64,000 nucleotides of DNA, taken from positions 124,001 through 188,000 of the forward strand of contig NZ_CADIJW010000002.1 of assembly GCF_902859745.1 (NCBI RefSeq). Direction: 5' to 3'. The notes under the pieces were generated by a model. The model did no database searches. It was given only the letters and a program-made list of their open reading frames with translations, and was not told where the DNA came from. Of this stretch, positions 28,588 to 36,587 are shown in pieces. Each line of letters opens with the position of its first letter. Within the stretch, counting starts at the first letter, position 1. Source of the DNA: Achromobacter dolens (GTDB lineage: Bacteria; Pseudomonadota; Gammaproteobacteria; Burkholderiales; Burkholderiaceae_B). Both the position numbers and the translations under genes were made by a program.

Positions 28588-28661
28588 CCGGCCGCTCCAA
28601 AACCTGACGACCCGCTCCACGGCAAAGCCGCGCACTTTGGCGCCGAACATGGAGCGGCCGG
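28588..28661. repeat. 12-bp perfect inverted repeat with a 50-base loop
   Basis: CCGGCCGCTCCA at 28588-28599 is repeated inverted as TGGAGCGGCCGG at 28650-28661. It is in the 188-base gap between the convergent TPR-GT and short-chain dehydrogenase genes. It could form a large stem; no T run follows. Nothing else is recognised in this gap. Confidence 0.5.
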
Positions 28662-28757
28662 AAATGCCACGCGCGTCGCCCGCGAACCGCGACTGCGTCG
28701 GCTCCAGCGCGCGGCGCCGCGGCCGCCGCAATGCCGTCACGCAGGCGCCGGACCGCG

Positions 28758-29489
28758 TCAGGGCAGCCCGACTCCAGTGGCGCCTTGCAGGGTTTGCAGC
28801 AGACGCGCCTGGAAGGGCTCGTCATGCGTGGCCGGATGCGGTTCGCGCCGCGCCTGGTGATGCCAGTAGCCGCCGCTGCGCAGCGCGTCGGCATCATCGG
28901 TCGCCGCCAGCCAGGCTTGCGTGACGTGTCCCAGGCTGAGATCGTCCGGCGCGTTGGGCCCGCCCATCTTGGTGGGCACCCAGCCGGGATCGACCGCTTG
29001 GCTGATCACATCCGGCCAGCGGCGCGCCACGGCCGCCATCAACGCCGTCACGAACAGCTTGCTGTCCGAATACGAGCCGCTTTCGCGGCCGCCATCCCAG
29101 GCCATGCCGTCCAGGTCCGGCCTGCCGTCGTAGTGCATTTCACTGCTCAGGTAGACCAGCCGTCGCGGCCGCGCCATCAAGGCGGTCAGCACATACGGCG
29201 CGATGACATTGACTGGCAGGATGGCCGGGCCGGTGAAGACGCCCGCATTGTGGATGACCGCGTCCATCCGGCCCAGCGCATTGAGCTGGTCCGCCAGCTC
29301 CCGCGTCTGCGCCAGGTCGGCCAGGTCGCCCACCACCGCCAGCGCCCCTTGCGACAATAATTCCCGCGCGGCGCCCAGGCGCTCGCGATTGCGCCCGTGC
29401 ACGACCACCATGTGGCCGTCCGCCAGCAGCGCGCGCGCGGCCGCCAGTCCCAGGCCATCGACCGAACCGGTGATGAAGATGCGTGCCAT
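28758..29489 (-). CDS. short-chain dehydrogenase/reductase
   Basis: A 243-residue SDR. The NAD(P) motif GSVDGLGLAAARALL is at residues 7-21, HNAG at about 84, and the catalytic Ser-Tyr-Lys region includes YLSSEMHYDG and SYSDSKLFV. The WVPTKMGGPNAPDD region resembles the retinol dehydrogenase/protochlorophyllide reductase-like group. The ATG at 29489 is preceded by AAGGAG. The substrate is unknown. It is divergent from a second SDR gene at 29749. Confidence 0.85.
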   Translation of the reverse strand: MARIFITGSVDGLGLAAARALLADGHMVVVHGRNRERLGAARELLSQGALAVVGDLADLAQTRELADQLNALGRMDAVIHNAGVFTGPAILPVNVIAPYVLTALMARPRRLVYLSSEMHYDGRPDLDGMAWDGGRESGSYSDSKLFVTALMAAVARRWPDVISQAVDPGWVPTKMGGPNAPDDLSLGHVTQAWLAATDDADALRSGGYWHHQARREPHPATHDEPFQARLLQTLQGATGVGLP

Positions 29490-29748
29490 GAATCCACTCC
29501 TTGAAAACCGGGCGCGGGCCGGGCAAGCCTTGCGCGGCCGCCATCGACACCGCGCCATGCGCAGGCGACTGCAGTGTATCGGCATCGCCCGCCCGACGAC
29601 GCCTTGACCCGCCGGCGCATCCGGGAATTCCGGCGCCCGTCGCGTGGAACAGCCTTGGATGCGCGGATCCGCGCGAAGTATAGTGACCGGCGCGGCGCAG
29701 GCGCGCCCGACGCCCCCATCCCGAACTTCGCAGCAGGAGCCCCTTTTC

Positions 29749-30510
29749 ATGGCCACCGAATCCCAAGCCCCCGTCATCCTGATCACCGGCGGCAGCCGCG
29801 GCGTCGGCGCCGCCACCGCGCGGCTGGCCGCCGCGCAGGGCTATGACGTGGCGATCAGCTATGTCTCGAACGAAGTGGCGGCGCGGGCGGTGGTCGCCGA
29901 CGTCCAGGCCCTGGGGCGCCGCGCCCTGGCCGTGCGCGCCGACAGCGCGGACCCGCAACAGGTCGCCCATCTGTTCGCCGCCATCGATCAGGCATTCGGC
30001 CGTCTGGACGTGCTGGTGAACAACGCCGCGATCATCGCGCGGCAATCGCGCGTGGAGGACCTGACGTTCGAACGGATGCAACGGGTCTTCGCCGTCAACG
30101 CCATCGGCCCCATGCTGTGCGCGCAACAGGCGGCCCGGCGCATGTCCCAGCGCCACAACGGCCGGGGCGGCGCCATCATCAACGTGTCATCGGGCGCGGC
30201 GCGGCTCGGCAGCCCCAATGAATACGTGGACTACGCCGCCTCGAAGGGCGCGCTGGAGAGTTTCACGATCGGCTTTTCCAAGGAAGTGGCGCGCGAAGGC
30301 ATTCGCGTGAACGTCGTGCGTCCCGGCCACATCTATACCGAGATGCACGCCAGCGGCGGCGAACCGGGGCGGGTGGACCGCATCAAGGACACCGTGCCCA
30401 TGGGCCGCGGCGGCCAGCCCGAGGAAGTGGCGCGCGCCATCCTGTGGCTGGCCGGCGCCGAGGCCTCGTACGTCACCGGGACATTCGTCGACGTCACCGG
30501 AGGCAAGTAA
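29749..30510 (+). CDS. short-chain dehydrogenase/reductase (glucose-dehydrogenase/FabG-like)
   Basis: A 253-residue classical SDR. ITGGSRGVGAATARLA is the cofactor loop (11-26), NNAAI follows at about 87, and the catalytic triad is in NVSSGAARLG and YVDYAASKGALE. The C-terminal ASYVTGTFVDVTGGK is typical for this family. The ATG at 29749 follows a CAGGAG site. The substrate is not evident. Its neighbours give no pathway. Confidence 0.88.
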   Translation: MATESQAPVILITGGSRGVGAATARLAAAQGYDVAISYVSNEVAARAVVADVQALGRRALAVRADSADPQQVAHLFAAIDQAFGRLDVLVNNAAIIARQSRVEDLTFERMQRVFAVNAIGPMLCAQQAARRMSQRHNGRGGAIINVSSGAARLGSPNEYVDYAASKGALESFTIGFSKEVAREGIRVNVVRPGHIYTEMHASGGEPGRVDRIKDTVPMGRGGQPEEVARAILWLAGAEASYVTGTFVDVTGGK

Positions 30511-30524
30511 CCGGCGGCGCCGCG

Positions 30525-31139
30525 CTAGCGCAGCGCGGCCACCTCCATGACGGTTGCCCCGCAGGCCTGCACCAGTTCGGGATCGTGGCTGGCGAACAGC
30601 ACCACGCGGTCCCGGCCCCAGGCCATGAACAGCTCGGCCAGTTCACGCCGCGCCGGCGTATCCAGCCCGTTGCTGGGGCCGTCGGCGATGACCACGGCCG
30701 GATCGCCCAGGGCGGCCGCGGTCAGGTAGACCTTGCGGCGCGTGCCCGTGGACATCTGCTCGAAGCGCTTGTCCAGGTGCGGTTCCAGCCCCAGCCGCGC
30801 GGCCAGGTCGAGCACCGCGTCATCCACCGCCACGCCCTTCTCCGCCGCGACTTGCTGGAGCAAGCCGCGCCCGGTCTGCTGCGGCGACGCCAGGCAGTTG
30901 TCGGGCACGTAGGCAAGGCGGGACTTGGCCAGTTGGGGCGATCCGCCCAGCGAATGGCCCTCGATCCAGACCTCGCCGCCATCCGGCGCGATCACGCCCG
31001 CGATGATGGCGAGCAGGCTGGATTTACCGGTGCTGTCCTCTTCGCACAGCGCCACGCAGCCGGGGCCGAAGGTGTGCGTCAGCCCCTGGAAGACGAGATG
31101 GTCGCCGTAGCGTTTGGTGAGATGGTCAATGCGCAGCAT
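30525..31139 (-). CDS. orphan ABC ATPase with degenerate catalytic motifs
   Basis: A 204-residue ABC-type ATP-binding protein. MLRIDHLTKRYGDHLVF starts it, and the H-loop LFASHDPEL ends the catalytic core. The Walker A reads EEDSTGKSS, with Glu where the first Gly is expected. The signature reads MSTGTRRK instead of LSGGQ-R. The Walker B reads VVIADGPSNGLD, so the catalytic Glu after the Asp is replaced by Gly. ATP hydrolysis is probably lost or very slow. No permease gene is adjacent. It could be a decayed gene or a non-hydrolysing regulator. Confidence 0.75.
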   Translation of the reverse strand: MLRIDHLTKRYGDHLVFQGLTHTFGPGCVALCEEDSTGKSSLLAIIAGVIAPDGGEVWIEGHSLGGSPQLAKSRLAYVPDNCLASPQQTGRGLLQQVAAEKGVAVDDAVLDLAARLGLEPHLDKRFEQMSTGTRRKVYLTAAALGDPAVVIADGPSNGLDTPARRELAELFMAWGRDRVVLFASHDPELVQACGATVMEVAALR

Positions 31140-31343
31140 GGCGCCAGTGTACGCAGGAACGTGCCGCCCCGCCAGGACCGCGCGGCGCCTGCCGCCCAAC
31201 CCGCCGGGCCGCCCCCGACCACGCGACGACACGCCAGGCCCCGGCCATGCGCGACGGCGCGGCCACCGCTACTCGCCCCCGCCTGGCCTCGATGGCGAAG
31301 GTCTGGAAGCACTTGAAGCGCGAGGCCACGTGACGGCAGCGCG

Positions 31344-31667
31344 TCACTTCCTCAGGTACGACTTTTTTCCGCTGTCCGAATAGCAGAAGGTTCCGCCGCG
31401 CGGGCCCGTACAGTATTGGCCGTCGCGGCAGTGGCACGTGCCGCTCGAACCGGCCGCGGGTGGCGGCGACACCAGGGATTGGGCGGCGCCGTCCGGGCCC
31501 GTGCAGACACGCTTCGAGGCGCTGATCGAACCATCACGGCAGAGGAACTTCTCCCCGGCACAGCGTTCCACGCCGCCCTTCTTGCCGGAACAGGGGGTGT
31601 TCGCCGAATGAGCCGTGGTCGCGAACGATACGGCCAGCGCGGCCAGCGCCAGGATCAGCGCGCGCAT
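31344..31667 (-). CDS. small exported cysteine-rich protein
   Basis: A 107-residue protein with a clear signal peptide (MRALILALAALAVSFATTAHSA). The mature part has eight cysteines, arranged as two short related units: FLCRDGSISASKRVCTGPDG and CHCRDGQYCTGPRGGTFC. The even number and periplasmic location suggest disulfides. I recognise no family. Its ATG lies two bases after the stop of a truncated VOC gene on the same strand. Confidence 0.65.
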   Translation of the reverse strand: MRALILALAALAVSFATTAHSANTPCSGKKGGVERCAGEKFLCRDGSISASKRVCTGPDGAAQSLVSPPPAAGSSGTCHCRDGQYCTGPRGGTFCYSDSGKKSYLRK

Positions 31668-31669
31668 CG

Positions 31670-31855
31670 TCAATGCGCCGCCGGTCGATCGCCGACCCAG
31701 GCCGAGAAGCGCAGCAGATAGCCATCGGGGTCCTGCACCAGGAACTGGCGCACGCCCACTTCGATCGCATCGCTGCGATACCAGAAAGCCAGGCTGCGCG
31801 ACAGGTCGGCCAGCAGCAACTCCGGAACCATTCGGGCTCGGCGTAATTCGGTCAT
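31670..31855 (-). pseudogene. glyoxalase/bleomycin-resistance (VOC) protein with a large internal deletion
   Basis: The 61-residue frame joins a normal VOC N-terminus (MTELRRARMVPELLLADLSRS, LAFWY) directly to the normal C-terminal strand (IEVGVRQFLVQDPDGYLLRF). The usual 120-140 residue protein has about 70-80 more residues between these parts, so an in-frame deletion removed the middle of the fold and some metal ligands. A GGAGA site precedes the ATG at 31855; an ATG at 31867 is also in frame. It is unlikely to fold as a VOC protein. Confidence 0.75.
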
Positions 31856-31869
31856 GCGTGTCTCCATTT

Positions 31870-32305
31870 TCAGGGTGTTCGGCATGATGACAGAACCGGT
31901 GGCGCCCCGCCTTCGCGGTGAAAGAACAGCGGCTCCATGCCGCCTTTGCCGCGGTCCAGGTACTCGAACGCCACCCGCTCCCCGGGAAGCGCCGGACCGC
32001 CGCCATGGCTGAGGTTGTACAGTTCACCGCCCAGCCGATAGACATATAGCGGGGTCCAGGACGTCGACTCCGGCATTAGTACCTTGTAGGTCAGGACCTC
32101 GTCCACCCGGCCGCGCACGCCGTACTTGACCGTCGCGCGCCGTGGTCGAGGGCCCCCACAGCCAGATCCCGGCGAAGAGAACCGTGATGGCCAGGAACAG
32201 CATGAAACACACCGCACCCAGGACCGTTTCCGCGCGGTGAAAGTTCGTATGCCGGCGCAACCATGCCAGGTCCTGCTCGGTCAACGCCTCATCGTGGGTC
32301 TGCAT
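31870..32305 (-). pseudogene. frameshifted single-span membrane protein
   Basis: From the ATG at 32305 (good GAGGAG site) one frame encodes MQTHDEALTEQDLAWLRRHT and a membrane segment (VLGAVCFMLFLAITVLFAGIWLW). Sensible coding then continues in the next frame as VKYGVRGRVDEVLTYKVLMP and on to GERVAFEYLDRGKGGM, ending at 31870. The switch falls within a GCGCGCG run near 32136-32142, which suggests loss or gain by slippage. The second half resembles the extracytoplasmic part of DUF3592-like proteins, but this is a weak resemblance. A sequencing error is an alternative. Confidence 0.6.
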
Positions 32306-32410
32306 GCCGCGCGCCTCCTCGTCTCGATCCGATTGCCCGCCATGATGACAGAAGCGCCGGGCTCGCCCGGCTTGACAAGCCCCCCTCCCCCCTCCGAACA
32401 TAGCCCCATC

Positions 32411-32525
32411 CACCCGGGGAGCTTCGGCAAGAAGCTGAGATTCCGATGGCGGCCGCGCCCAGCGCGGCACGCGGCGCGAGAGACCCGTTGAACCTGATCC
32501 AGACAATCCTGGCGTAGGGAAGGTG
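32411..32525 (+). promoter_or_regulatory. TPP (THI-box) riboswitch
   Basis: The hallmark segments of the aptamer are present: CACCCGGGGAGC at 32411-32422, CTGAGA at 32435-32440, ACCCGTTGAACCTGATCC around 32483-32500 and GGCGTAGGGA at 32511-32520. CACC and GGTG (32522-32525) can close P1. An extra GC-rich stem between the two halves is a common P3 extension. It precedes thiM. A short hairpin GTCC-CCTTAA-GGAC (32577-32590) covers the likely ribosome site, so translational control is plausible. Confidence 0.93.
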
Positions 32526-32598
32526 CGCATCCCGCCGGCCCGCCATGCCGCGCCACGCCGCCCCGCCCCGCCCGTTGTCCCCTTAAGGACCCGCCGGC

Positions 32599-33420
32599 AT
32601 GGCCTCCCTCACTCCTACCCTGTCCGACCTGGCGCTGGCTTCGCGCGACCTGTATGCGGCCGTGCGCCGCGACGCGCCGCTGGTGCAGTGCCTGACCAAC
32701 TTCGTGTCGATGAACACCGCGGCCAATACGCTGCTGGCCATCGGCGCCTCGCCAGCAATGGTGCACGCGGCGGAGGAAGCGCCCGAATTCGCCGCCATCA
32801 GCGGCGCGGTGGTGATCAATATCGGCACGCTCTCGGCCCCCTGGCTGGACAGCATGCTGCGGACCGCCGCCGCCGCCAGCCAGGCGGACACGCCCTGGGT
32901 GCTGGATCCGGTGGCGCACCACGCCACCGCGTTCCGCCGCGACGCGGTGCGGCGCCTGCTGGACCTGCGGCCCGCCGTGATCCGCGGCAACGCGTCGGAG
33001 ATCATCGCGCTGGGAGGCGGCCAGAGCGCCAGCAAGGGCGTGGATGCGCGCGACCCGGTGCAGCAGGCCGAGCAGGCGGCGCGCGAGCTGGCGCGGGCCC
33101 GCGCCACGGTGGTGGCGGTGACGGGAGAAGTGGATTTCGTGACAGACGGCCAGCGCGAGGTGCGCGTGGCCGGCGGATCGCCGCTGATGCCTCAGGTCAC
33201 GGCCACGGGCTGCGCGCTGACGGCGGTGGTCGGCGCCTTTGCGGCGGTGGCGCGCGCTGACGCCTACACCGCGGCGGTGGCGGCGCTGTCCTGCTTCGGC
33301 ATCGCCGGCCGGCGCGCCGGGGCGCTGGCGGAAGGCCCCGGCTCGTTCGCGTGGCGCTTCCTCGACGCGCTGGCGGCGCTGGAGACCGACAGCCTGACGG
33401 CCGAGTCGCCACTGCGCTGA
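32599..33420 (+). CDS. thiM: hydroxyethylthiazole kinase
   Basis: A 273-residue ThiM, which phosphorylates 4-methyl-5-(2-hydroxyethyl)thiazole for thiamine salvage. QCLTNFVSMNTAANTLLAIG (about 30-49), LDPVAHHATAFRR and the anion-hole motif VTATGCALTAVVGAF with its conserved cysteine are present. It is ribokinase-like and cytoplasmic. It follows a TPP riboswitch and so should be repressed by thiamine pyrophosphate. No thiD or thiE is adjacent; the gene appears to be alone. Confidence 0.94.
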   Translation: MASLTPTLSDLALASRDLYAAVRRDAPLVQCLTNFVSMNTAANTLLAIGASPAMVHAAEEAPEFAAISGAVVINIGTLSAPWLDSMLRTAAAASQADTPWVLDPVAHHATAFRRDAVRRLLDLRPAVIRGNASEIIALGGGQSASKGVDARDPVQQAEQAARELARARATVVAVTGEVDFVTDGQREVRVAGGSPLMPQVTATGCALTAVVGAFAAVARADAYTAAVAALSCFGIAGRRAGALAEGPGSFAWRFLDALAALETDSLTAESPLR

Positions 33421-33428
33421 AACCACAT

Positions 33429-33451
33429 CCGCGCGCCCTGTCGGCGCGCGG
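33429..33451. terminator. stem-loop between convergent thiM and receptor genes
   Basis: CCGCGCGCC (33429-33437), a 5-base loop and GGCGCGCGG (33443-33451) form a 9-bp stem, followed on the + strand by ACGCCTTTCC. It sits 9 bases after the thiM stop and 12 before the stop of the receptor gene on the other strand. The T run is poor. Confidence 0.5.
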
Positions 33452-33463
33452 ACGCCTTTCCAT

Positions 33464-35560
33464 TTACATGCGGTACTGCAGGCTCAGCATGGCGTTGCGC
33501 GGCGCGCCCGGCATGTTCAGGTTGGGGCTGGTGCCGTGCGCCGAGACGATGTAGCCGGCATTGAACAGGTTGTACACGTTCAACTGCACCGAGTACGGCC
33601 CCTGGCGCCACCACGCCGCCGCGTCCGCCGTGAGGTAGCCCGGCAGCGTAACCGTGTTGCCCGGGTTGGCGAAGCGCGCGCCCACCAGGTTCAGACCGGC
33701 GCCAGCGCCGAAGCCGTCGCCCAGGTCCTTGGTGATCCAGACGTTGCCGGCATGGCGCGGCGTCAGCGTGGCGCGCTTGCCCTCCACGTCCTTGCCCGCG
33801 TCGCGCGCCACCGACTGCGTCACGCGCGCGTCCAGATAGGCATAGCCCAGCATCGCGCGCCAGCCGTTGGACAGGTCGCCTGACAGGGTCCACTCGGCGC
33901 CGTCGGTGCGCTGCGTGCCCACCGGCACCAGCGTGTTGGTCACCGGGTTGGTCACCTTGATGTCGGTGCGCTCCAGGCGGAACACCGACACCGTGGTCGA
34001 CAGCTTGCCATCCAGGAAATCGTACTTGGCGCCGACTTCATAGTTGGTGGTCTTCTCCGGCGCCAGGTCGACGTTGTTGGCCGCCAGCGCGAAGGCCTCG
34101 CCCGAGGGCTGGTAGGAACGGCTCCACGACACGTAGTACGACTGCACGCTGTCCGGCTGGAACACCAGGCCCAGGCGCGGGCTCAGGTTGGAGTCGGTGC
34201 GCTGCAGGTTCTGGCCGCTGCGGCGGTCCTCGGTCTTCTGCTCGAAGCGGTCATGGCGCACGCCGCCCAGCACCTTCCAGTGCTCGCCCAGCGACACCAT
34301 GTCCTGCACATACAGGCCGAGCGTGCTGAAGCGGCCCAGGTTGTCGGAGCCAGGCGCGCCCACGGCCTGCCGCCGCAGCGTCGGCAGTTGCGGATCGAAC
34401 AGGTTGACCACCGCCACGTTGGGGTTGGAATAGCTCACCAGGTCCTTGTTCTGCTGGCCCACCTCGACGCCGTAGAGGACGTCGTGGCGCACCGATCCCC
34501 ACTGCACGCGCTGCATCAGCTCGGTCTGGTTGGTCCAGCCGTGTTCGTCGCGCAGCACGTTGCCGTGGGTCAGTGACACGGTCTGCGCGGCTTCGTTGAC
34601 CGAACCCGGCAGCGTGTTGTTGCGGTTCAACGTGTAGTGGTAGTAGCGCGTGGCATTGCGCAGCGACCAGTTGTCATTGAAGCGGTGCGTCAGCGTGCCG
34701 GCGTACGACTGCACGCGGGTCTGGGTGTAGTCGGTGTCCCGCGCGTTCTCGGCGCCGTAGTAGGTGGACGGGTCCACGTCCACCGGCCGGCCATGGTAGG
34801 CCGGGATGCCGAAGTCCGTCAGGCGGCGGTCTTCCAGGAATTCGGTCTGCAGCAGGAAGGTGGTGTTCTCGCCCAGCTTGAACTGGGCCGACGGCGCGAT
34901 CGCCTTGCGATCGATGAACTGCTTGTCGCGGTAGCTGTCGCCCTTTTCCACCGCGCCCGTCATGCGCCAGGCCATGCTGCCGCTGTCGTTGGCGCGGCCC
35001 AGGTCCAGGTCGAGGCGGCGGTCGTTCCACGAACCGTAGCTCAGGCCGACCTGCGAGATGTCCTCGCCCGGCTTCTTGGTGATGCGGTTGATCAGGCCGC
35101 CGGACGAACCGCGGCCGTACAGCACCGCCGCCGGCCCCTTGATGACGTCGATGCGTTCGACGTTGGACAGGTCGCGGAAGTACAGCGCGTCATCGCGGAA
35201 GCCGTCGACGAACTGGTCGGCGATCGCGGTGAAGCCGCGGATCGACACCTGGTCGCGCTGGCCGTCGCCGGTCGAGAAGCTGACGCCCGGCACGTTCTTG
35301 AGCGCGTCCTGCACCGACATGGCGTGCTGGTCGCGCAGCACCTGCGCCGGCACCACGTTCACCGTCTGGGGAATGTCGCGCAGCGGCGCGTCGATCTTGG
35401 TGGCGCTGGTGGACGCGGGCGGGTTGTAGCTTTGCGCGGTGTCATCGGCGCCGACGACGCTGATCGCGGGCAGGGTGGCGGCGGGCGCGGCGGCCTGGGC
35501 GTGGACGGCCAAGGGGGCCGCGGCGAACAGGGCGGCGGTGAGGGGGCGGAGGACGTGCAT
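33464..35560 (-). CDS. TonB-dependent siderophore receptor (Fiu/FecA-like)
   Basis: A 698-residue outer-membrane receptor. The signal peptide ends near AVHAQA. The plug (about 45-160) includes VQDALKNVPGVSFSTGDGQR and the GRGSSGGLINRITKKPG stretch. The 22-strand barrel has the siderophore-receptor pattern (YVSWSRSYQPSGEAF, NVYNLFNAGYIVS). The chain ends LSLQYRM, with methionine where an aromatic residue is usual. The start at 35560 gives the signal peptide. A Fur-like box lies upstream. It is close to, but separated by 268 bases from, the ferric-siderophore ABC genes. The ligand is unknown; the family suggests a monomeric catecholate or similar. Confidence 0.9.
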   Translation of the reverse strand: MHVLRPLTAALFAAAPLAVHAQAAAPAATLPAISVVGADDTAQSYNPPASTSATKIDAPLRDIPQTVNVVPAQVLRDQHAMSVQDALKNVPGVSFSTGDGQRDQVSIRGFTAIADQFVDGFRDDALYFRDLSNVERIDVIKGPAAVLYGRGSSGGLINRITKKPGEDISQVGLSYGSWNDRRLDLDLGRANDSGSMAWRMTGAVEKGDSYRDKQFIDRKAIAPSAQFKLGENTTFLLQTEFLEDRRLTDFGIPAYHGRPVDVDPSTYYGAENARDTDYTQTRVQSYAGTLTHRFNDNWSLRNATRYYHYTLNRNNTLPGSVNEAAQTVSLTHGNVLRDEHGWTNQTELMQRVQWGSVRHDVLYGVEVGQQNKDLVSYSNPNVAVVNLFDPQLPTLRRQAVGAPGSDNLGRFSTLGLYVQDMVSLGEHWKVLGGVRHDRFEQKTEDRRSGQNLQRTDSNLSPRLGLVFQPDSVQSYYVSWSRSYQPSGEAFALAANNVDLAPEKTTNYEVGAKYDFLDGKLSTTVSVFRLERTDIKVTNPVTNTLVPVGTQRTDGAEWTLSGDLSNGWRAMLGYAYLDARVTQSVARDAGKDVEGKRATLTPRHAGNVWITKDLGDGFGAGAGLNLVGARFANPGNTVTLPGYLTADAAAWWRQGPYSVQLNVYNLFNAGYIVSAHGTSPNLNMPGAPRNAMLSLQYRM

Positions 35561-35614
35561 GGCCTGCGGGTCTTTTCGAAGTCGTTTGAAACGGAAGAAA
35601 CCGCCATTCTCTTG

Positions 35615-35636
35615 ACAACGAGAATCACTCGCAATG
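35615..35636 (-). promoter_or_regulatory. Fur-like box upstream of the Fiu-like receptor
   Basis: On the - strand the site reads CATTGCGAGTGATTCTCGTT, a reasonable match to proteobacterial Fur sites (AATGxxAATGATTCTCxTT). It lies 55-76 bases upstream of the receptor start. Iron repression is inferred. Confidence 0.6.
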
Positions 35637-35828
35637 CTTTTATCATTACGTTGCCTGGGGGCCACGATAAATGAGACACGCGTCCAATTCAGATGTTATT
35701 CAGCATGTCTGTGCGAAGCGTGCGCGACGGGCCGGATGTCCCAGTCCGCTGGTATTCCGTCCCCGGAAATTTCCCGCCGCGCGCCGGCGCCGGCGTCGTC
35801 CCGCGACCCAGCGCGCTCCCCGCGACCG

Positions 35829-36587
35829 TCAGCGGTAATACACGCAGATGCGCTTGCCGCCGATTTCGTGCACGTCGATCGGCAATTCGTACAGGTCGCC
35901 CAGCACCTCGGGACGGATCAGTTCGGCGGGCGTGCCGCAATGCGCCACCCTGCCCGCCTTCATCGCCACGATGCGGTCGGCATAGCTGGACGCGAAGTTG
36001 ATGTCGTGCAGCACCAGCACCACGGTCTTGCCCAGTTCGTCGGCGGCGCGCCGCAGCGTGCCCATCATGGCCACGGCGTGCTTCATGTCGAGGCTGTTCA
36101 GCGGCTCGTCCAGCAACACATAGCGCGTGTCCTGGCACAGCACCATCGCCACGAACGCGCGCTGGCGTTGGCCGCCGGACATCTCGTCCAGGTAGCGGCC
36201 GGCCAGCGGCTCCAGGTCCAGGTAGGCGATGGCCCGGTCGATATGGACCTTGTCGTCCAGTGTCAGGCGGCCGCCCGAATGCGGATAGCGCCCGAACGCC
36301 ACCAGGTCGCGCACCGTCAGGCGCAGCGGCAGGTGGTTGTCCTGCCGCAGGATGGCCAGGCGCCGCGCCAGTTCGCGGCTGTCGCTGCGCGTCACGTCCA
36401 GGCCGTCCACCTGGATGCGGCCGGCGGACATCGGCAACAGGCGGCTGATCATCGACAGCAGCGTCGATTTGCCGGCGCCGTTGGGGCCGATGATGGCGGT
36501 CACGCCGCCGGCCGGCAAGGCCAGCGACACCCGGTCCACGACCACGCTGTCGCCGTATTGCTTGCTGACTTGCTGGATATCGATCAT
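35829..36587 (-). CDS. ferric siderophore ABC transporter, ATP-binding protein
   Basis: A 252-residue FepC/CeuD/FatE-type ATPase. Walker A is GPNGAGKST (about 34-42), the signature is MSGGQRQR, Walker B is YVLLDEPLNSLD, and the H-loop is VLHDINFA. The C-terminal half (LPIDVHEIGGKRICVYYR) is typical of iron-siderophore ATPases. It overlaps the preceding permease gene by four bases and is the last gene of the uptake operon. Confidence 0.93.
   Translation of the reverse strand: MIDIQQVSKQYGDSVVVDRVSLALPAGGVTAIIGPNGAGKSTLLSMISRLLPMSAGRIQVDGLDVTRSDSRELARRLAILRQDNHLPLRLTVRDLVAFGRYPHSGGRLTLDDKVHIDRAIAYLDLEPLAGRYLDEMSGGQRQRAFVAMVLCQDTRYVLLDEPLNSLDMKHAVAMMGTLRRAADELGKTVVLVLHDINFASSYADRIVAMKAGRVAHCGTPAELIRPEVLGDLYELPIDVHEIGGKRICVYYR

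Noticed and set aside
31291-31332. Small + strand frame reading MAKVWKHLKREAT
   Set aside because: Thirteen residues, no ribosome site, no homologue that I can name.
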